Shown here: piece by piece, positions 15,109 through 24,505 of the stretch
How the letters are laid out: every line of letters starts with the position of its first letter
Numbering within the stretch: the stretch's first letter is position 1
NCBI RefSeq assembly: GCF_011207455.1
Contig: NZ_CP048877.1
Coordinates: 736,576 to 800,575, forward strand
DNA: 64,000 nucleotides
From: Thermosulfuriphilus ammonigenes
Lineage (GTDB): Bacteria > Desulfobacterota > Thermodesulfobacteria > Thermodesulfobacteriales > ST65
Direction of reading: 5' to 3'
Program-made: the position numbers and the translations under genes
Notes under the pieces: generated by a model
Seen by the model: the letters and a program-made list of their open reading frames with translations, nothing else
Database searches by the model: none
What the model was told of the DNA's origin: nothing

Positions 15109-16200
15109 ATGATGTCTCTATCCCGTCGCCAAACCCGGCAAATCACCCTTGGGCCCCTGAAAATCGGGGGTGGGGCCCCTATTGTCGTCCAGTCCATGAC
15201 CAATACCGACACCCGGGATGTGCCGGCCACCCTGGCCCAGATAAAACGTTTGGCCCGGGTTGGTTGTGAGGTTATTCGAGTAGCCGTTCCAGATGAGCAG
15301 GCCGCCAGGGCCTTAAAGGAAATTGTCTCTAAGTCTCCCCTTCCGGTAATTGCTGACATCCATTTTGACTGGCGTCTGGCTATCTCCGCCATTGAGGCCG
15401 GAGCCCATGGGGTCAGGATCAACCCGGGCAACATCAAGGGCCGAGAGAACGTGGCCCGGGTCATCAAAGCCGCCAAAGAAAGGGGGGTCTGTGTCCGCAT
15501 CGGGGTTAACGCCGGCTCGCTGGAAAAAGACCTTCTCCGAACCCATGGCGGGGCCACTGCGGAGGCCTTGGTGGAGAGCGCCCTTCGTCATCTTGATTAT
15601 ATCGTTGGCGACCTGGGCTTCGAAAATCTCAAGGTATCCCTTAAGTCTTCTGATGTCTGGACAACCATCTCCGCCTATCGCCTCTTTTCGGAAAGAAGTG
15701 ATTTCCCCCTTCACCTGGGGGTAACCGAGGCCGGAGGGCTTATTCCCGGGACAGTCAAAAGCTCTGTGGCCCTGGGGATCCTCCTGGCCGAGGGGATAGG
15801 AGACACCATCCGGGTCTCTCTGACCAGAGATCCACAAGAAGAGGTTCGGGTGGCCTATGAGATTCTCCGGAGCCTTAAACTCCGGGAGCGGGGGCCAGAG
15901 ATCATTTCCTGCCCCACCTGTGGTCGGTGTGAGATAGATCTCTTTGCCATCGCCGAGGAGGTAGAACGCCGCGCTGCCCAGATGGAAGCCCCTCTAAAGC
16001 TGGCGGTCATGGGCTGTGTGGTCAACGGGCCCGGGGAGGCCAGAGAGGCCGACGTGGGTCTGGCTGGAGGAAAGGGAGTAGGGATCATCTTCCGCAAAGG
16101 GAAAATCATTCGCAAGGTCCGGGAATCCGAAATCCTTGAGGCCTTCTTTGCCGAGGTGGACCGTCTGCTAGAGGAGAGAGGAGGTTCCCATGCGTTTTAG
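15109..16200 (+). CDS. ispG: 4-hydroxy-3-methylbut-2-en-1-yl diphosphate synthase (flavodoxin)
   Basis: Penultimate enzyme of the MEP isoprenoid pathway; a [4Fe-4S] enzyme that reductively opens the cyclic diphosphate. It is 363 residues, the two-domain bacterial form. Signatures are the TIM-barrel start [35 protein letters not shown] and the C-terminal iron-sulfur site formed by CPTCGRC (about 264-270) and the Glu-containing [11 protein letters not shown]. It starts with ATGATG directly after a promoter and overlaps the start of proS by 11 bases, so the two are cotranscribed. Confidence 0.97.
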   Translation: MMSLSRRQTRQITLGPLKIGGGAPIVVQSMTNTDTRDVPATLAQIKRLARVGCEVIRVAVPDEQAARALKEIVSKSPLPVIADIHFDWRLAISAIEAGAHGVRINPGNIKGRENVARVIKAAKERGVCVRIGVNAGSLEKDLLRTHGGATAEALVESALRHLDYIVGDLGFENLKVSLKSSDVWTTISAYRLFSERSDFPLHLGVTEAGGLIPGTVKSSVALGILLAEGIGDTIRVSLTRDPQEEVRVAYEILRSLKLRERGPEIISCPTCGRCEIDLFAIAEEVERRAAQMEAPLKLAVMGCVVNGPGEAREADVGLAGGKGVGIIFRKGKIIRKVRESEILEAFFAEVDRLLEERGGSHAF

Positions 16201-17902
16201 CCGTTACTTCCTGCCCACCCTTCGGGAAGATCCAGCTGAGGCCGAAGTAGTCAGCCATCGCCTGATGCTGCGGGCCGGCATGATCCGCAAACTGGCCTCG
16301 GGAATCTACAGTTATCTTCCTTATGGCCTAGCGGCCATCAAAAATGTCGAAAGAATAATCCGGGAGGAGATGAACCGAGCTGGAGCCCAGGAAGTCCTTC
16401 TGCCCATGGTTCAACCAGCCGAACTCTGGCAGGAGACCGAACGCTGGGAAAAATACGGCCGGGAACTTCTGCGTTTTAAAGACCGCAAAGATCATGACTT
16501 TTGTCTCTCTCCAACGGCCGAGGAGGTAATCACCGACCTTGTCCGACGGGACGTTCGCTCCTACAAACAACTTCCCCTCAACCTTTATCAAATCCAAACC
16601 AAGTTTCGCGACGAGATCAGGCCCCGCTTTGGCCTCATGCGGGCTCGGGAGTTTATTATGAAAGATGCCTATAGCTTTGATGCCGATGAGGCCGGGGCCG
16701 AGACCAGCTACCAGGCGATGTACGAGGCCTACCATCGGATTTTTCGCCGCTGTGGCCTGAGGTTTAGGGCCGTAGCCGCAGACACCGGAGCCATCGGTGG
16801 CCATGCCTCCCATGAGTTTATGGTCTTGGCCGAAACCGGCGAAGACCAAATTGCTATCTGCCCCCAGTGCGATTACGCGGCCAATGTCGAACTGGCCGAG
16901 GCCCGGCCGCCCAGCTCCTCCGCAGAGGAAGAAAGGGAACTCCCCCTTGAAAAGGTCTCCACCCCAGGGGTGCACCGAGCCGAGGAGGTAGCGGCCTTTC
17001 TGGGAGTCTCTCTGAACCGCCTGGTCAAAACCCTCATTTATGTAGCCGATGGTCGACCGGTGGCAGTCCTTATTCGAGGAGATCACGAACTGAATGAGAT
17101 CAAACTCAAAAAGGCCCTTCAAGCCGAAAGGCTGGAGATGGCCCCGGCAGAGGTAGTGGAAAAGGTCACCGGTGCTCCGGTAGGCTTTGCCGGACCAGTG
17201 GGGCTTAAAATAGATATAATTGCTGACCGGGCCGTGGCCGCCCTCAAGAACTTTGTCACCGGGGCCAATGAGGCCGAAAAGCATTATCTAAACGTCAACC
17301 TCGGACGGGATTTTCCCTCTCCTCCTACGGCAGACCTTCGAAATGTTGTCTCCGGTGACCCCTGTCCCCAGTGTGGCGGCCCCCTGGAGATCCTAAAAGG
17401 CATTGAAGTTGGACACACCTTCAAGTTAGGCACCAAGTATAGCCAGGCCATGGGGGCCACCTTCCTGGATGCCCAGGGCAAAGAGCGTCCTCTAATTATG
17501 GGCTGCTACGGGATCGGGGTTGGTCGAACAGTAGCCGCAGCCATTGAGCAGAATCACGATGAAAATGGGATTATCTTTCCGGTGCCCATTGCTCCCTTTA
17601 AGGTCATTGTTGTCCCGGTCAACACAAAGGATTCCAAGCTTCTTAAGGCCGCCGAGGACATATACCAGGACCTCTCGGCCCGGGTATCTACCCTCCTTGA
17701 TGATCGCAACGAGCGGCCAGGGGTAAAGTTTAAGGATGCCGATCTCATCGGGGTTCCCTTAAGGATTACCATCGGCAAAAAGCTAAAAGATGGTCTGGTG
17801 GAACTTAAGAAGCGCTCTACCGGAGAGACCATGACTTTGAGGGTAGAAGAGGTGGTGGCCCGAACTCAGGCCATCCTTGAAGAAGAAACCCCCAAGGGCT
17901 AA
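16190..17902 (+). CDS. proS: Prolyl-tRNA synthetase (bacterial type with editing insert)
   Basis: 570-residue class II aminoacyl-tRNA synthetase charging tRNA-Pro. The catalytic core runs 1-220 with motif 2 ([19 protein letters not shown]) and motif 3 ([18 protein letters not shown] near 440). An INS (YbaK-like) editing domain, about 235-385, clears mischarged Ala-tRNA-Pro, and an anticodon-binding domain forms the C-terminus ([13 protein letters not shown]...). Length and the insert identify the standard bacterial ProS. It has its own AGGAGG site inside the end of ispG. A hairpin with T-rich tail lies about 40 bases after the stop. Confidence 0.97.
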   Translation: MRFSRYFLPTLREDPAEAEVVSHRLMLRAGMIRKLASGIYSYLPYGLAAIKNVERIIREEMNRAGAQEVLLPMVQPAELWQETERWEKYGRELLRFKDRKDHDFCLSPTAEEVITDLVRRDVRSYKQLPLNLYQIQTKFRDEIRPRFGLMRAREFIMKDAYSFDADEAGAETSYQAMYEAYHRIFRRCGLRFRAVAADTGAIGGHASHEFMVLAETGEDQIAICPQCDYAANVELAEARPPSSSAEEERELPLEKVSTPGVHRAEEVAAFLGVSLNRLVKTLIYVADGRPVAVLIRGDHELNEIKLKKALQAERLEMAPAEVVEKVTGAPVGFAGPVGLKIDIIADRAVAALKNFVTGANEAEKHYLNVNLGRDFPSPPTADLRNVVSGDPCPQCGGPLEILKGIEVGHTFKLGTKYSQAMGATFLDAQGKERPLIMGCYGIGVGRTVAAAIEQNHDENGIIFPVPIAPFKVIVVPVNTKDSKLLKAAEDIYQDLSARVSTLLDDRNERPGVKFKDADLIGVPLRITIGKKLKDGLVELKKRSTGETMTLRVEEVVARTQAILEEETPKG

Positions 17903-17938
17903 TCGCAACCTTCACTTTGAAGCTCTTCCTCAGGCCCC

Positions 17939-17968
17939 AAAGGGGGGCTTCCCCCTTTTACTCTTTTG
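17939..17968 (+). terminator. Intrinsic terminator of the ispG-proS unit
   Basis: AAAGGGGG (17939-17946), loop GCTT, CCCCCTTT (17951-17958), then TACTCTTTT. A GC-rich 8-bp stem with a T-rich tail directly downstream of proS and before the RelA/SpoT gene. Confidence 0.6.
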
Positions 17969-17991
17969 TCAATTAGAGTTAATTTTTTGAT

Positions 17992-20133
17992 ATGATTCGT
18001 CTCTCTGATATCCTGGATCAGATCCACAGCTACCTACCAGAAGCCGATACTATCCTGGTGGAGAAGGCCTATGTCTATTCGGCCAAGGTCCATCAGGGCC
18101 AGATAAGGCTCTCCGGGGAGCCTTATCTCTCCCATCCTCTGGCTGTAGCCTACACTTTAGCCAAGATGAAGCTTGATCTCCCCACTATTGCTGCTGGCCT
18201 CCTCCATGACACCATTGAAGACACTTGCGCCACGAAAGAGGAGATCCGCTCCTTATTCGGGGAGGAGGTGGCCAGTATAGTTGATGGTGTAACCAAGATC
18301 TCGACCATGCCCGTGGCCAGCCGGTTGGAGAAACAGGCGGAAAACCTGCGCAAGATGCTCCTGGCTATGGCCAAAGACATCCGGGTAATCTTAGTCAAGC
18401 TGGCTGATCGCCTCCACAATATGCGGACCCTGGAGTACCAGAAGGAGGAAAAAAGGGCCCGCATCTCCCGGGAAACACTTGATATTTATGCCCCTTTGGC
18501 TGCCAGATTGGGAATCGACTGGATGAAACGAGAGCTGGAGGATCTTTCTTTCTGCCACCTTTATCCTGAGGAGTACCGCCAGCTGCGCGATGCGGTGGAA
18601 CAGATGGTCACGGAGAGGCGCTCTTTTGTCGAAGAAGTCAAGGAGATTCTGGAGCACACTCTGGCTCTCCACGGATTAAAAGGCCGGATCCTCGGCCGAC
18701 GTAAACATCTCTACAGCATCTGGCGCAAGCTTGAGCGTCAGGGGCTGACAATAGACCAGCTGGACCAGATCTACGACATTATTGGCTTTCGAATTATCCT
18801 TAAAGAGGTAAAGGAGTGCTATGAGGCCTTGGGCATCGTCCACTCCCTCTGGAAGCCCATCCCTGGGCGCTTTAAGGATTATATCAGCCTTCCCAAGCCC
18901 AACATGTATCAATCACTTCACACCACCGTCATCGGCCCCTATGGAGAACGGATGGAGATCCAGATCCGTACCGAAGAGATGGATCGAATCGCCAATGAGG
19001 GAATCGCCTCTCATTGGCTCTACAAAGAGGGAAAGATACTCTCTGGCAAGAGCAAACAATTCGAGTGGCTAAAGCGCCTGGTGGAGCTTCAAAAGGAGCT
19101 TCAAAACCCCAAGGAATTTTTAGAATCTGTCCGGCTGGATCTTTTCCCCGACGAGGTCTATGTCTTCACCCCCAAAGGGGAGGTAAAGATCTTCCCCCAG
19201 GGGGCCACTCCCATTGACTTTGCCTACGCCATTCACACTGAAGTCGGTCATCATTGCATAGGAGCCAAGGTTAACGGTCAGATTGTCTCCCTCCGCTACC
19301 AACTTCAGACAGGGGACATGGTGGAGATCATCACCAGTGCCCAGGCCCGTCCGAGCCGAGACTGGCTCAAGTACGTAAAGACCAGCCGGGCCCGGGCCCG
19401 GATCAGACATTTCCTCAAAAAGGAAGAGGAGGCCCGGAGCCTGGCCATTGGAAAGGAGCTGTGCGAGAGAGAGTTTCGCAAACATCGTCTGGATTTTGCT
19501 CGCTTTATTGACTCTCCCGAGGCCGAAGAGGTGGCCCGGGAGTTTTCCTTCAAGAGCTTCAGGGATCTTATCATCGGAGTGGGGTTTGGTAAGATCTCTG
19601 CCTCGCAGGTAGTAGGCAAGGTTATCTCCCGAAAGGAAAAAGACGAAGAGCCGCCCAAGGCTTTAGAGAAGCCCTCCAAGAGACAGGGCAAAGGAGGGAT
19701 CCTGGTTAAGGGGACAGGAGATCTTCTGGTAAAGGTGGCCCGCTGTTGCCAGCCTGTTCCAGGGGATGAGATCATAGGTTACATCACCAGAGGCCGGGGA
19801 GTAACCGTCCATCGAGCGGACTGTCCCAACCTAAGCTATGTAGATCCGGAGAGGAAGATAGAAGTCTCCTGGGAGAGTATGGGAGACGATGGTGTCCATC
19901 CTACCAAGATCTCGGTAATTACCGTGGATCAAAAAGGAATGCTGGCCTCTGTCTCCAACGCCATCAGTTCTTCGGAGGCCAATATTGTCAAGGCTGAAGT
20001 TCACACCACACCTGACAAAAAGGCCCATTTTCTCTTTGTTGTTGAGGTTACCGGCCGAAGCCACCTCAACCAACTTCTCTCCAATGTAAGGCAGGTAAGC
20101 GGAGTCCTTAAGGCCGAAAGACGTCTTTCTTAG
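17992..20133 (+). CDS. rsh: Bifunctional RelA/SpoT (p)ppGpp synthetase-hydrolase
   Basis: 713-residue long Rsh protein controlling the stringent response. The HD hydrolase domain (about 25-180) retains HDTIEDT (residues 72-78) and LADRLHNMRTL, so hydrolysis should be active. The synthetase domain follows (RFKDYISLPKPNMYQSLHTT, about 294-313). TGS (about 385-450, VYVFTPKGEVKIFPQGATPIDFAY), a zinc-finger/helical region (CCQPVPGDEIIGYITRG) and a C-terminal ACT domain complete the family plan. The start ATG lies inside a TATGAT hexamer; I see no clear ribosome site. It converges on rpmB with a 4-base overlap. Whether it is called RelA or SpoT is convention; both activities are predicted. Confidence 0.95.
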   Translation: MIRLSDILDQIHSYLPEADTILVEKAYVYSAKVHQGQIRLSGEPYLSHPLAVAYTLAKMKLDLPTIAAGLLHDTIEDTCATKEEIRSLFGEEVASIVDGVTKISTMPVASRLEKQAENLRKMLLAMAKDIRVILVKLADRLHNMRTLEYQKEEKRARISRETLDIYAPLAARLGIDWMKRELEDLSFCHLYPEEYRQLRDAVEQMVTERRSFVEEVKEILEHTLALHGLKGRILGRRKHLYSIWRKLERQGLTIDQLDQIYDIIGFRIILKEVKECYEALGIVHSLWKPIPGRFKDYISLPKPNMYQSLHTTVIGPYGERMEIQIRTEEMDRIANEGIASHWLYKEGKILSGKSKQFEWLKRLVELQKELQNPKEFLESVRLDLFPDEVYVFTPKGEVKIFPQGATPIDFAYAIHTEVGHHCIGAKVNGQIVSLRYQLQTGDMVEIITSAQARPSRDWLKYVKTSRARARIRHFLKKEEEARSLAIGKELCEREFRKHRLDFARFIDSPEAEEVAREFSFKSFRDLIIGVGFGKISASQVVGKVISRKEKDEEPPKALEKPSKRQGKGGILVKGTGDLLVKVARCCQPVPGDEIIGYITRGRGVTVHRADCPNLSYVDPERKIEVSWESMGDDGVHPTKISVITVDQKGMLASVSNAISSSEANIVKAEVHTTPDKKAHFLFVVEVTGRSHLNQLLSNVRQVSGVLKAERRLS

Positions 20134-20321
20134 CGGACAGCCTTGACCACCTTACCGGCCTTAAGACACCTGGTGCAGACCCGAATTCTTTTAGTTCTCC
20201 CGTTGACCACCGCCCGAACCCGCTGAAGATTCGGATACCACCACCGACCAGTATGGCGATTAGAGTGACTGACGTTACAACCAGTACGGGGACGCTTGCC
20301 GCAGATCTCACAGACCTTCAT
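20130..20321 (-). CDS. rpmB: 50S ribosomal protein L28 (zinc-binding form)
   Basis: 63 residues. It starts MKVCEICGKRP and ends with IRVCTRCLKAGKVVKAV; C4, C7, C49 and C52 form the two CxxC knuckles of the zinc-containing paralogue type. NVSHSNRHTGRWWYPNLQ is the conserved L28 centre. A strong AGGAGG site precedes the ATG, and a well-formed promoter lies about 45 bases further upstream. It is a single-gene unit, and its stop overlaps the end of the Rsh gene. Confidence 0.96.
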   Translation of the reverse strand: MKVCEICGKRPRTGCNVSHSNRHTGRWWYPNLQRVRAVVNGRTKRIRVCTRCLKAGKVVKAVR

Positions 20322-20375
20322 CTTGCTCCTCCTAGACTTTTACCGGAGCTTCCTCTAAGCTTCCGGCGCGCCTGC

Positions 20376-20404
20376 TATATACCGACTAAGCCCTTTTTTG
20401 GCAA
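20376..20404 (-). promoter_or_regulatory. Promoter of rpmB
   Basis: On the minus strand TTGCCA (20404-20399), 17-base spacer, TATATA (20381-20376). The predicted start leaves a leader of about 45 bases containing the rpmB ribosome site. Confidence 0.7.
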
Positions 20405-20412
20405 GGTCTGCC

Positions 20413-20441
20413 TTGAGCTTCAGCAGGAGCAGGTATATATT
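20413..20441 (+). promoter_or_regulatory. Promoter of the DUF2760 gene
   Basis: TTGAGC (20413-20418), 17-base spacer, TATATT (20436-20441), about 60 bases before ATG 20503. It is back-to-back with the rpmB promoter, with only 8 bases between the two -35 boxes. Confidence 0.6.
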
Positions 20442-20502
20442 GGCCCCACTTTAAAGAAAAAAGAAGGCGGGAGTTAAAATTTTAAAGATTACAGGAGGTA
20501 AA

Positions 20503-21171
20503 ATGGCTAAAGAGGCTATAGGTCCCAAGATTTTCCTGGCTTTTTCTCTTTTAACGGTCATTATGGCTGGTCTTGGTTATTATTTTAAGGAACAACTTCC
20601 CCCCTGGGCCCTGGTTCTTATTGTTGCTAGCCCCCCGGCCGTTGGTTGTTTTCTTTATGCCCTGGTCCGTTCCACGCTAAAGGAGGAGGGGCCAAAGGCT
20701 CCGGCCGCCCCGCCCCCAAAAGAGGCCCCCGAAGAAGCCACACCGTCTGCCAAACCCGAACCTTCATCACCTCCGCCGGCTTCTGCGGTAGAGGCCCAGA
20801 TGGTGGTAGCCCAGGTACTTTCTCTCCTCCAAAATGAAGGACGCCTTCTTGACTTTCTGAATGAGGACCTTGACCGCTACGATGACGCCCAGATAGGAGC
20901 CGCCGTGAGGGTCATTCATAAGGGACTTAAGTCAGCGGTCTCGGAACTTGTCCGCCTCGCCCCGGTGGTAGAGGCCAAGGAGGGAACGGAGGTCACCGTG
21001 GAAGAAGGTTTTGATCCTCAGGCCATAAGGCTCACCGGCAATATCCATGGCAACCCTCCATTTAAAGGCATTCTGCGACATCGAGGCTGGCGCTATTTGG
21101 AGATAAAAGTTCCCGGGGTGCCCAGCAAATCATCTGACGTTATCACCCCGGCCGAGGTGGAAGTGGGTTGA
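20503..21171 (+). CDS. DUF2760 membrane-anchored protein
   Basis: 222 residues. Two hydrophobic helices (about 8-28 and 34-55) anchor the protein. A Pro/Ala/Glu-rich linker (about 60-95) follows, then a soluble domain that I recognise as DUF2760: LLSLLQNEGRLLDFL-like start, YDDAQIGAAVRVIHKG, EEGFDPQAIRLTGN and LRHRGWR near the C-terminus. The family is of unknown function and turns up in several proteobacterial lineages. A strong AGGAGG site and a promoter precede it. It is monocistronic. Confidence 0.82.
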   Translation: MAKEAIGPKIFLAFSLLTVIMAGLGYYFKEQLPPWALVLIVASPPAVGCFLYALVRSTLKEEGPKAPAAPPPKEAPEEATPSAKPEPSSPPPASAVEAQMVVAQVLSLLQNEGRLLDFLNEDLDRYDDAQIGAAVRVIHKGLKSAVSELVRLAPVVEAKEGTEVTVEEGFDPQAIRLTGNIHGNPPFKGILRHRGWRYLEIKVPGVPSKSSDVITPAEVEVG

Positions 21172-21250
21172 TTTTAGATTCCTTTGGCTATCTTTAAGCC
21201 CCTGGGTTCTGGAGCGAGGACTCAACCGGACCAGAAAAAGAGGATTCTTT

Positions 21251-21283
21251 AAAAACTAAAAAGGGGGGCCTTTCTTGCCCCCC
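21251..21283 (-). terminator. Intrinsic terminator of the porin gene at 21311
   Basis: Read on the minus strand: GGGGGGC (21283-21277), 7-base loop, GCCCCCC (21269-21263), then TTTTTAGTTTTT (21262-21251). A textbook hairpin plus T-tract, 28 bases after the porin stop codon. Confidence 0.85.
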
Positions 21284-21310
21284 AACCCCCTTCAAACTTT
21301 ACCTGCGGGA

Positions 21311-22486
21311 TTAGAATCCGGCCGCAATCTGAAAGGTAAAGATGACGTGGTCTTGAATACTGCCGGATTCCCTGTCTTGATCAACGAAGGTCAGATCAAG
21401 GCTGATCTTGTTGGCCAGTCCCTTGATGTAGTAGTTGAGACCAATACCATAGACGTCGGTGTCGTCTTCATTATCTACGTCAAAGTTCTGGTAGTGTACG
21501 AAGGGCTGAAGCTGACCGACACCGATCTTGCCGGGAAAAAGATAACCGGCTTTCACGGAGACAATTGAGGCATCGTCGCCAGCACTAAGGTAGGTCCAGG
21601 TTACAGCATTAGCCGAATGGTCAATATCAATATAAGCGGCCTCCAGGGTAATGGCCCCGGCTCCTAGAGGCTGATCCCAGAAAAGATCCACTGTCCAGGC
21701 GGAGTAATCATCTTTGGTTGTCGAGCTGGAGGTGGCTTTAATGTCTTCCTGATAATCAAAGCCGGCTCCAATAGAGAGAACCCGCTTTTTCCCCAGATAA
21801 GTTCCCTTGTTAAACCAGCCCGTCTCGGGATCAAAAAGGGAGACGGAAACGCGGCCGGCGAAGCGGAGGTTATCATCTGGGTTCCGAGCGCTACCCTCCA
21901 CTCCCTCACCGATCATCAGGCGGTACTGGAACTTGCCTCCCGAAATGTTTCCCCAGAGACAGACACTATCATCCCGGCCTACCTTGCTGGGGTAAAAGAT
22001 CCCGCTGCGCACGCCACCCTGACCCCAATCAAGATCAGTGGTGAGGAGGGTCTTGGTGGAGGTGGTTCCGTAGTTGCGGGTAAAGGGAACATACATCCGC
22101 CCGGCTTGAACCATAAGGGCCTCACCGGCCAGTTTCATGGTTATCCAGCCATCCCTCAAGGCCAGACCGGAGCCGAGACCGACACTGGGGTTATCAAGAT
22201 CTTGCTGACCGATACGGTCGCCGGCGTAGTGAACAAAGAAACTAAACCAAGGGTTAACGATCCCTTTGACGTAAAAATAGGCCCGCCGGGTCATGAAATC
22301 ATTGATGGACTCATCGCCGACACCATCACCGTCGGTATCGGTGTAGTCGTCAACATACTGGTACCAGGCCTGCCCCCAAAACCCCACGTGGAAAGAGGCT
22401 TCACCTTGACGATAGACCTCCACGGACCACACCATTGCTGGAAACAAGAGCAGAAAAACAAACGAAAAACAGAGCTTTTTGAACAT
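21311..22486 (-). CDS. Outer-membrane porin, 391 aa
   Basis: A Sec signal peptide (KKLCFSFVFLLLFPAMVWS, cleavage near residue 21) is followed by many amphipathic beta-strands and a C-terminal phenylalanine (...FTFQIAAGF), together typical of a monomer of a trimeric outer-membrane porin. An acidic loop DTDGDGVGDES near residue 52 looks like a calcium-binding loop. The layout (GYxxFxxxYAGDRIG..., MVQAGRMYVPF) resembles deltaproteobacterial OprO/P-like or general porins; the substrate is not predictable. A strong AAGGAGG site precedes the ATG, a terminator follows, and the upstream region is a 440-base AT-rich spacer shared with a divergent gene, suggesting strong, regulated expression. Confidence 0.88.
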   Translation of the reverse strand: MFKKLCFSFVFLLLFPAMVWSVEVYRQGEASFHVGFWGQAWYQYVDDYTDTDGDGVGDESINDFMTRRAYFYVKGIVNPWFSFFVHYAGDRIGQQDLDNPSVGLGSGLALRDGWITMKLAGEALMVQAGRMYVPFTRNYGTTSTKTLLTTDLDWGQGGVRSGIFYPSKVGRDDSVCLWGNISGGKFQYRLMIGEGVEGSARNPDDNLRFAGRVSVSLFDPETGWFNKGTYLGKKRVLSIGAGFDYQEDIKATSSSTTKDDYSAWTVDLFWDQPLGAGAITLEAAYIDIDHSANAVTWTYLSAGDDASIVSVKAGYLFPGKIGVGQLQPFVHYQNFDVDNEDDTDVYGIGLNYYIKGLANKISLDLTFVDQDRESGSIQDHVIFTFQIAAGF

Positions 22487-22927
22487 AGAAGCACCTCCTT
22501 AAAATTTGTAATGTTTTATAGGGTAAAAGATGAAATTTTTTATAATATTAGCATCCTAAAAAGTCTAGTACTTTTTTCACTTTCTTTTTTTCACATTTAA
22601 ACGCAAAATTACCAATATTTGGTTGCAACTTTAATCATTTTGATAGTCTATCTTTTCTTTTATGTTAAAAATTAAATTTAGTTGTAGAAAAATAAGGGAG
22701 GGAAATATATGGATAAAGAATTTTAACCAAATAGAAAAAATATTTTTTACATTTCTGATATTTCAAGGACAGATTGATAAAACTGCTTAAAAATTAAGAT
22801 TTAAAATAAAAACTAAAAACAAAAATGTAAAAACAGAGGGCAGAAGTTTATCGATGAGGCTTGACGGGAAAGGTCTTCTAAGTTAGTTTGATTTAAAATA
22901 AAAATACTACTTATTGTTTGCAAACGA
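22487..22927. other. AT-rich intergenic control region between divergent genes
   Basis: 441 bases with no credible gene, very AT-rich compared with its surroundings. It must hold the promoters of the porin (minus) and the histidine phosphatase (plus). A 15-base direct repeat GATTTAAAATAAAAA occurs at 22798-22812 and 22890-22904. A TTGACG at 22861-22866 could be a -35 box for the plus-strand gene with a poor -10 (TAGTTT). A/T tracts throughout suggest intrinsic curvature. Confidence 0.6.
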
Positions 22928-23539
22928 ATGAACCAGCCAACCAAGCTCTGGCTTGTACGCCATGGGTTAACCAGAGCCAACCAAGAGGGGATATTTGCCG
23001 GGTGGACCGATGAGCCTCTTACCCCAGAAGGGAGACTTCAGGCTCAGGAGGCCGGCCGGAGCCTAGCCGGTGAAGATATCGTTGCCATCTACACCAGCCC
23101 TGTGGCCAGAACAATGGAAACAGCCAGGATCATCGGAACCTTCTTCCCAAAGGCCTCTATCGTCCCGGAAGAAGGCTTAGGGGAGATCCGCATCCCTCAG
23201 TGGGAGGGGAAGGCCAAGAAAGATCTCCTCCAACACCCTGAGCTTGGCTACCCCCTCTGGAAAGAAAGCCCTCACCTCTTCCGGCTCCCCGGGGCCGAGA
23301 CCCTCGAGGCTCTCCAGCAGCGGGCCGTCTCAGCGGTGGAAAAGATAGCCTGTGCCCATCCTGGCCAGGCAGTAGCTCTGGTCTCTCATCTGGCGGTGAT
23401 CCGCTGTCTCGTCCTCCATTATCAGGGAAGGCCCCTTTCTGAATACCGCAAGGTAAAAATTGCCAATGCCTCTCCTGTTCTCCTCTACGGCCGCCCCGGT
23501 GAGATCCTCATCGATCTTCACCCCTTTGAACGCCCCTGA
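22928..23539 (+). CDS. Histidine phosphatase family protein (phosphoglycerate-mutase-like)
   Basis: 203 residues. The catalytic RHG motif is at 11-13 (LWLVRHGLTRANQEG), TSPVARTMETA holds the second phosphate-binding Arg, and the second catalytic His is in VSHLAVIRCLV near residue 156. This two-histidine branch includes CobC (alpha-ribazole phosphatase) and broad phosphatases. There are no cobalamin genes next door, so I leave the substrate open. No clear ribosome site is visible before the ATG. Confidence 0.88.
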   Translation: MNQPTKLWLVRHGLTRANQEGIFAGWTDEPLTPEGRLQAQEAGRSLAGEDIVAIYTSPVARTMETARIIGTFFPKASIVPEEGLGEIRIPQWEGKAKKDLLQHPELGYPLWKESPHLFRLPGAETLEALQQRAVSAVEKIACAHPGQAVALVSHLAVIRCLVLHYQGRPLSEYRKVKIANASPVLLYGRPGEILIDLHPFERP

Positions 23540-23549
23540 CCGGTTTTTG

Positions 23550-23578
23550 TTGCACATTGAAACAGAAGGTCGTAAATT
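23550..23578 (+). promoter_or_regulatory. Promoter of htpX
   Basis: TTGCAC (23550-23555), 17-base spacer, TAAATT (23573-23578), in the gap after the histidine phosphatase and about 44 bases before the htpX start, which has its own AGGAGGG ribosome site. It resembles the housekeeping consensus; no heat-shock-type element was recognised. Confidence 0.6.
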
Positions 23579-23621
23579 TTATTGGCAATAAATAAAACGT
23601 CTATCCAGGAGGGATCCTTCT

Positions 23622-24491
23622 ATGAGCGGGATGAACAACATCCTTAAGACCTTTATCCTTTTAGCCGCCCTAACCGGTCTATTTTTAGTGGTTGGGCAGG
23701 CCATCGGTGGTCGGCAGGGGGCCATTTTGGCCCTGGTTATCGCCGGTTTCATGAACTTCTTCGCCTACTGGTTCAGCGATCGCCTGGCCCTGGCCATGAG
23801 CGGGGCCCAGCCGGTAAGCCCCAGTCAGGCTCCGGAACTCCACGCCATCGTCGAGCGTCTGGCCCGGACCGCCGGCATTCCCAAGCCCCGGGTGTATATT
23901 ATCCCCACCCAGACTCCCAACGCCTTTGCCACCGGGCGCAATCCCTCCCATGCCGCCGTGGCCGTTACCGAGGGGATCCTACATATTCTCGACTGGAACG
24001 AACTTGAGGGAGTCTTGGCCCACGAACTGGCCCATATCAAGAATCGGGACGTGCTTATCAGCAGCGTAGCCGCCGTCATAGCAGGGGCCATCAGTTACCT
24101 GGCCCAGATGGCCCAGTGGGCCCTCATCTTTGGCGGCTTCCGCCGAGACGAAGACGATGACGTGGGAGGCACCATCGGGGCCGTGGTAATGATGATTATT
24201 GCCCCTATTGCTGCCGCCCTTATTCAGTTTGCCATCTCCCGGAGCCGGGAATACCTGGCGGACGCCACTGGAGCCAAAATATGCCGCTGTCCCATGGCCC
24301 TGGCCAGCGCTCTGAAAAAACTGGAAGAATGGAACCGTCGTGTCCCTATGCAGGTCAATCCGGCCCAGGCCCAGATGTTTATTGTCAATCCCCTCTCGGG
24401 GGAGGCTTTGATGCGTCTGTTTTCTACCCATCCCCCTATTGAAGACCGGGTCCGTCGTCTGGTAGAGATGGCTAGATCCATGGGAAGATAA
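23622..24491 (+). CDS. htpX: Membrane zinc protease HtpX (M48)
   Basis: 289-residue integral inner-membrane metalloprotease that degrades misfolded membrane proteins. Two N-terminal transmembrane helices (about 9-28 and 33-51) precede the cytosolic catalytic part, with zinc motif HELAH at 134-138 and a second zinc ligand Glu in [11 protein letters not shown] near residue 210. Two further hydrophobic segments lie at 145-170 and about 185-205. [13 protein letters not shown] is the conserved stretch upstream of the active site. Length and motifs match HtpX. Possibly cotranscribed with guaA, which starts 14 bases later. Confidence 0.95.
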   Translation: MSGMNNILKTFILLAALTGLFLVVGQAIGGRQGAILALVIAGFMNFFAYWFSDRLALAMSGAQPVSPSQAPELHAIVERLARTAGIPKPRVYIIPTQTPNAFATGRNPSHAAVAVTEGILHILDWNELEGVLAHELAHIKNRDVLISSVAAVIAGAISYLAQMAQWALIFGGFRRDEDDDVGGTIGAVVMMIIAPIAAALIQFAISRSREYLADATGAKICRCPMALASALKKLEEWNRRVPMQVNPAQAQMFIVNPLSGEALMRLFSTHPPIEDRVRRLVEMARSMGR

Positions 24492-24505
24492 AGGAGATCA
24501 GCCAG

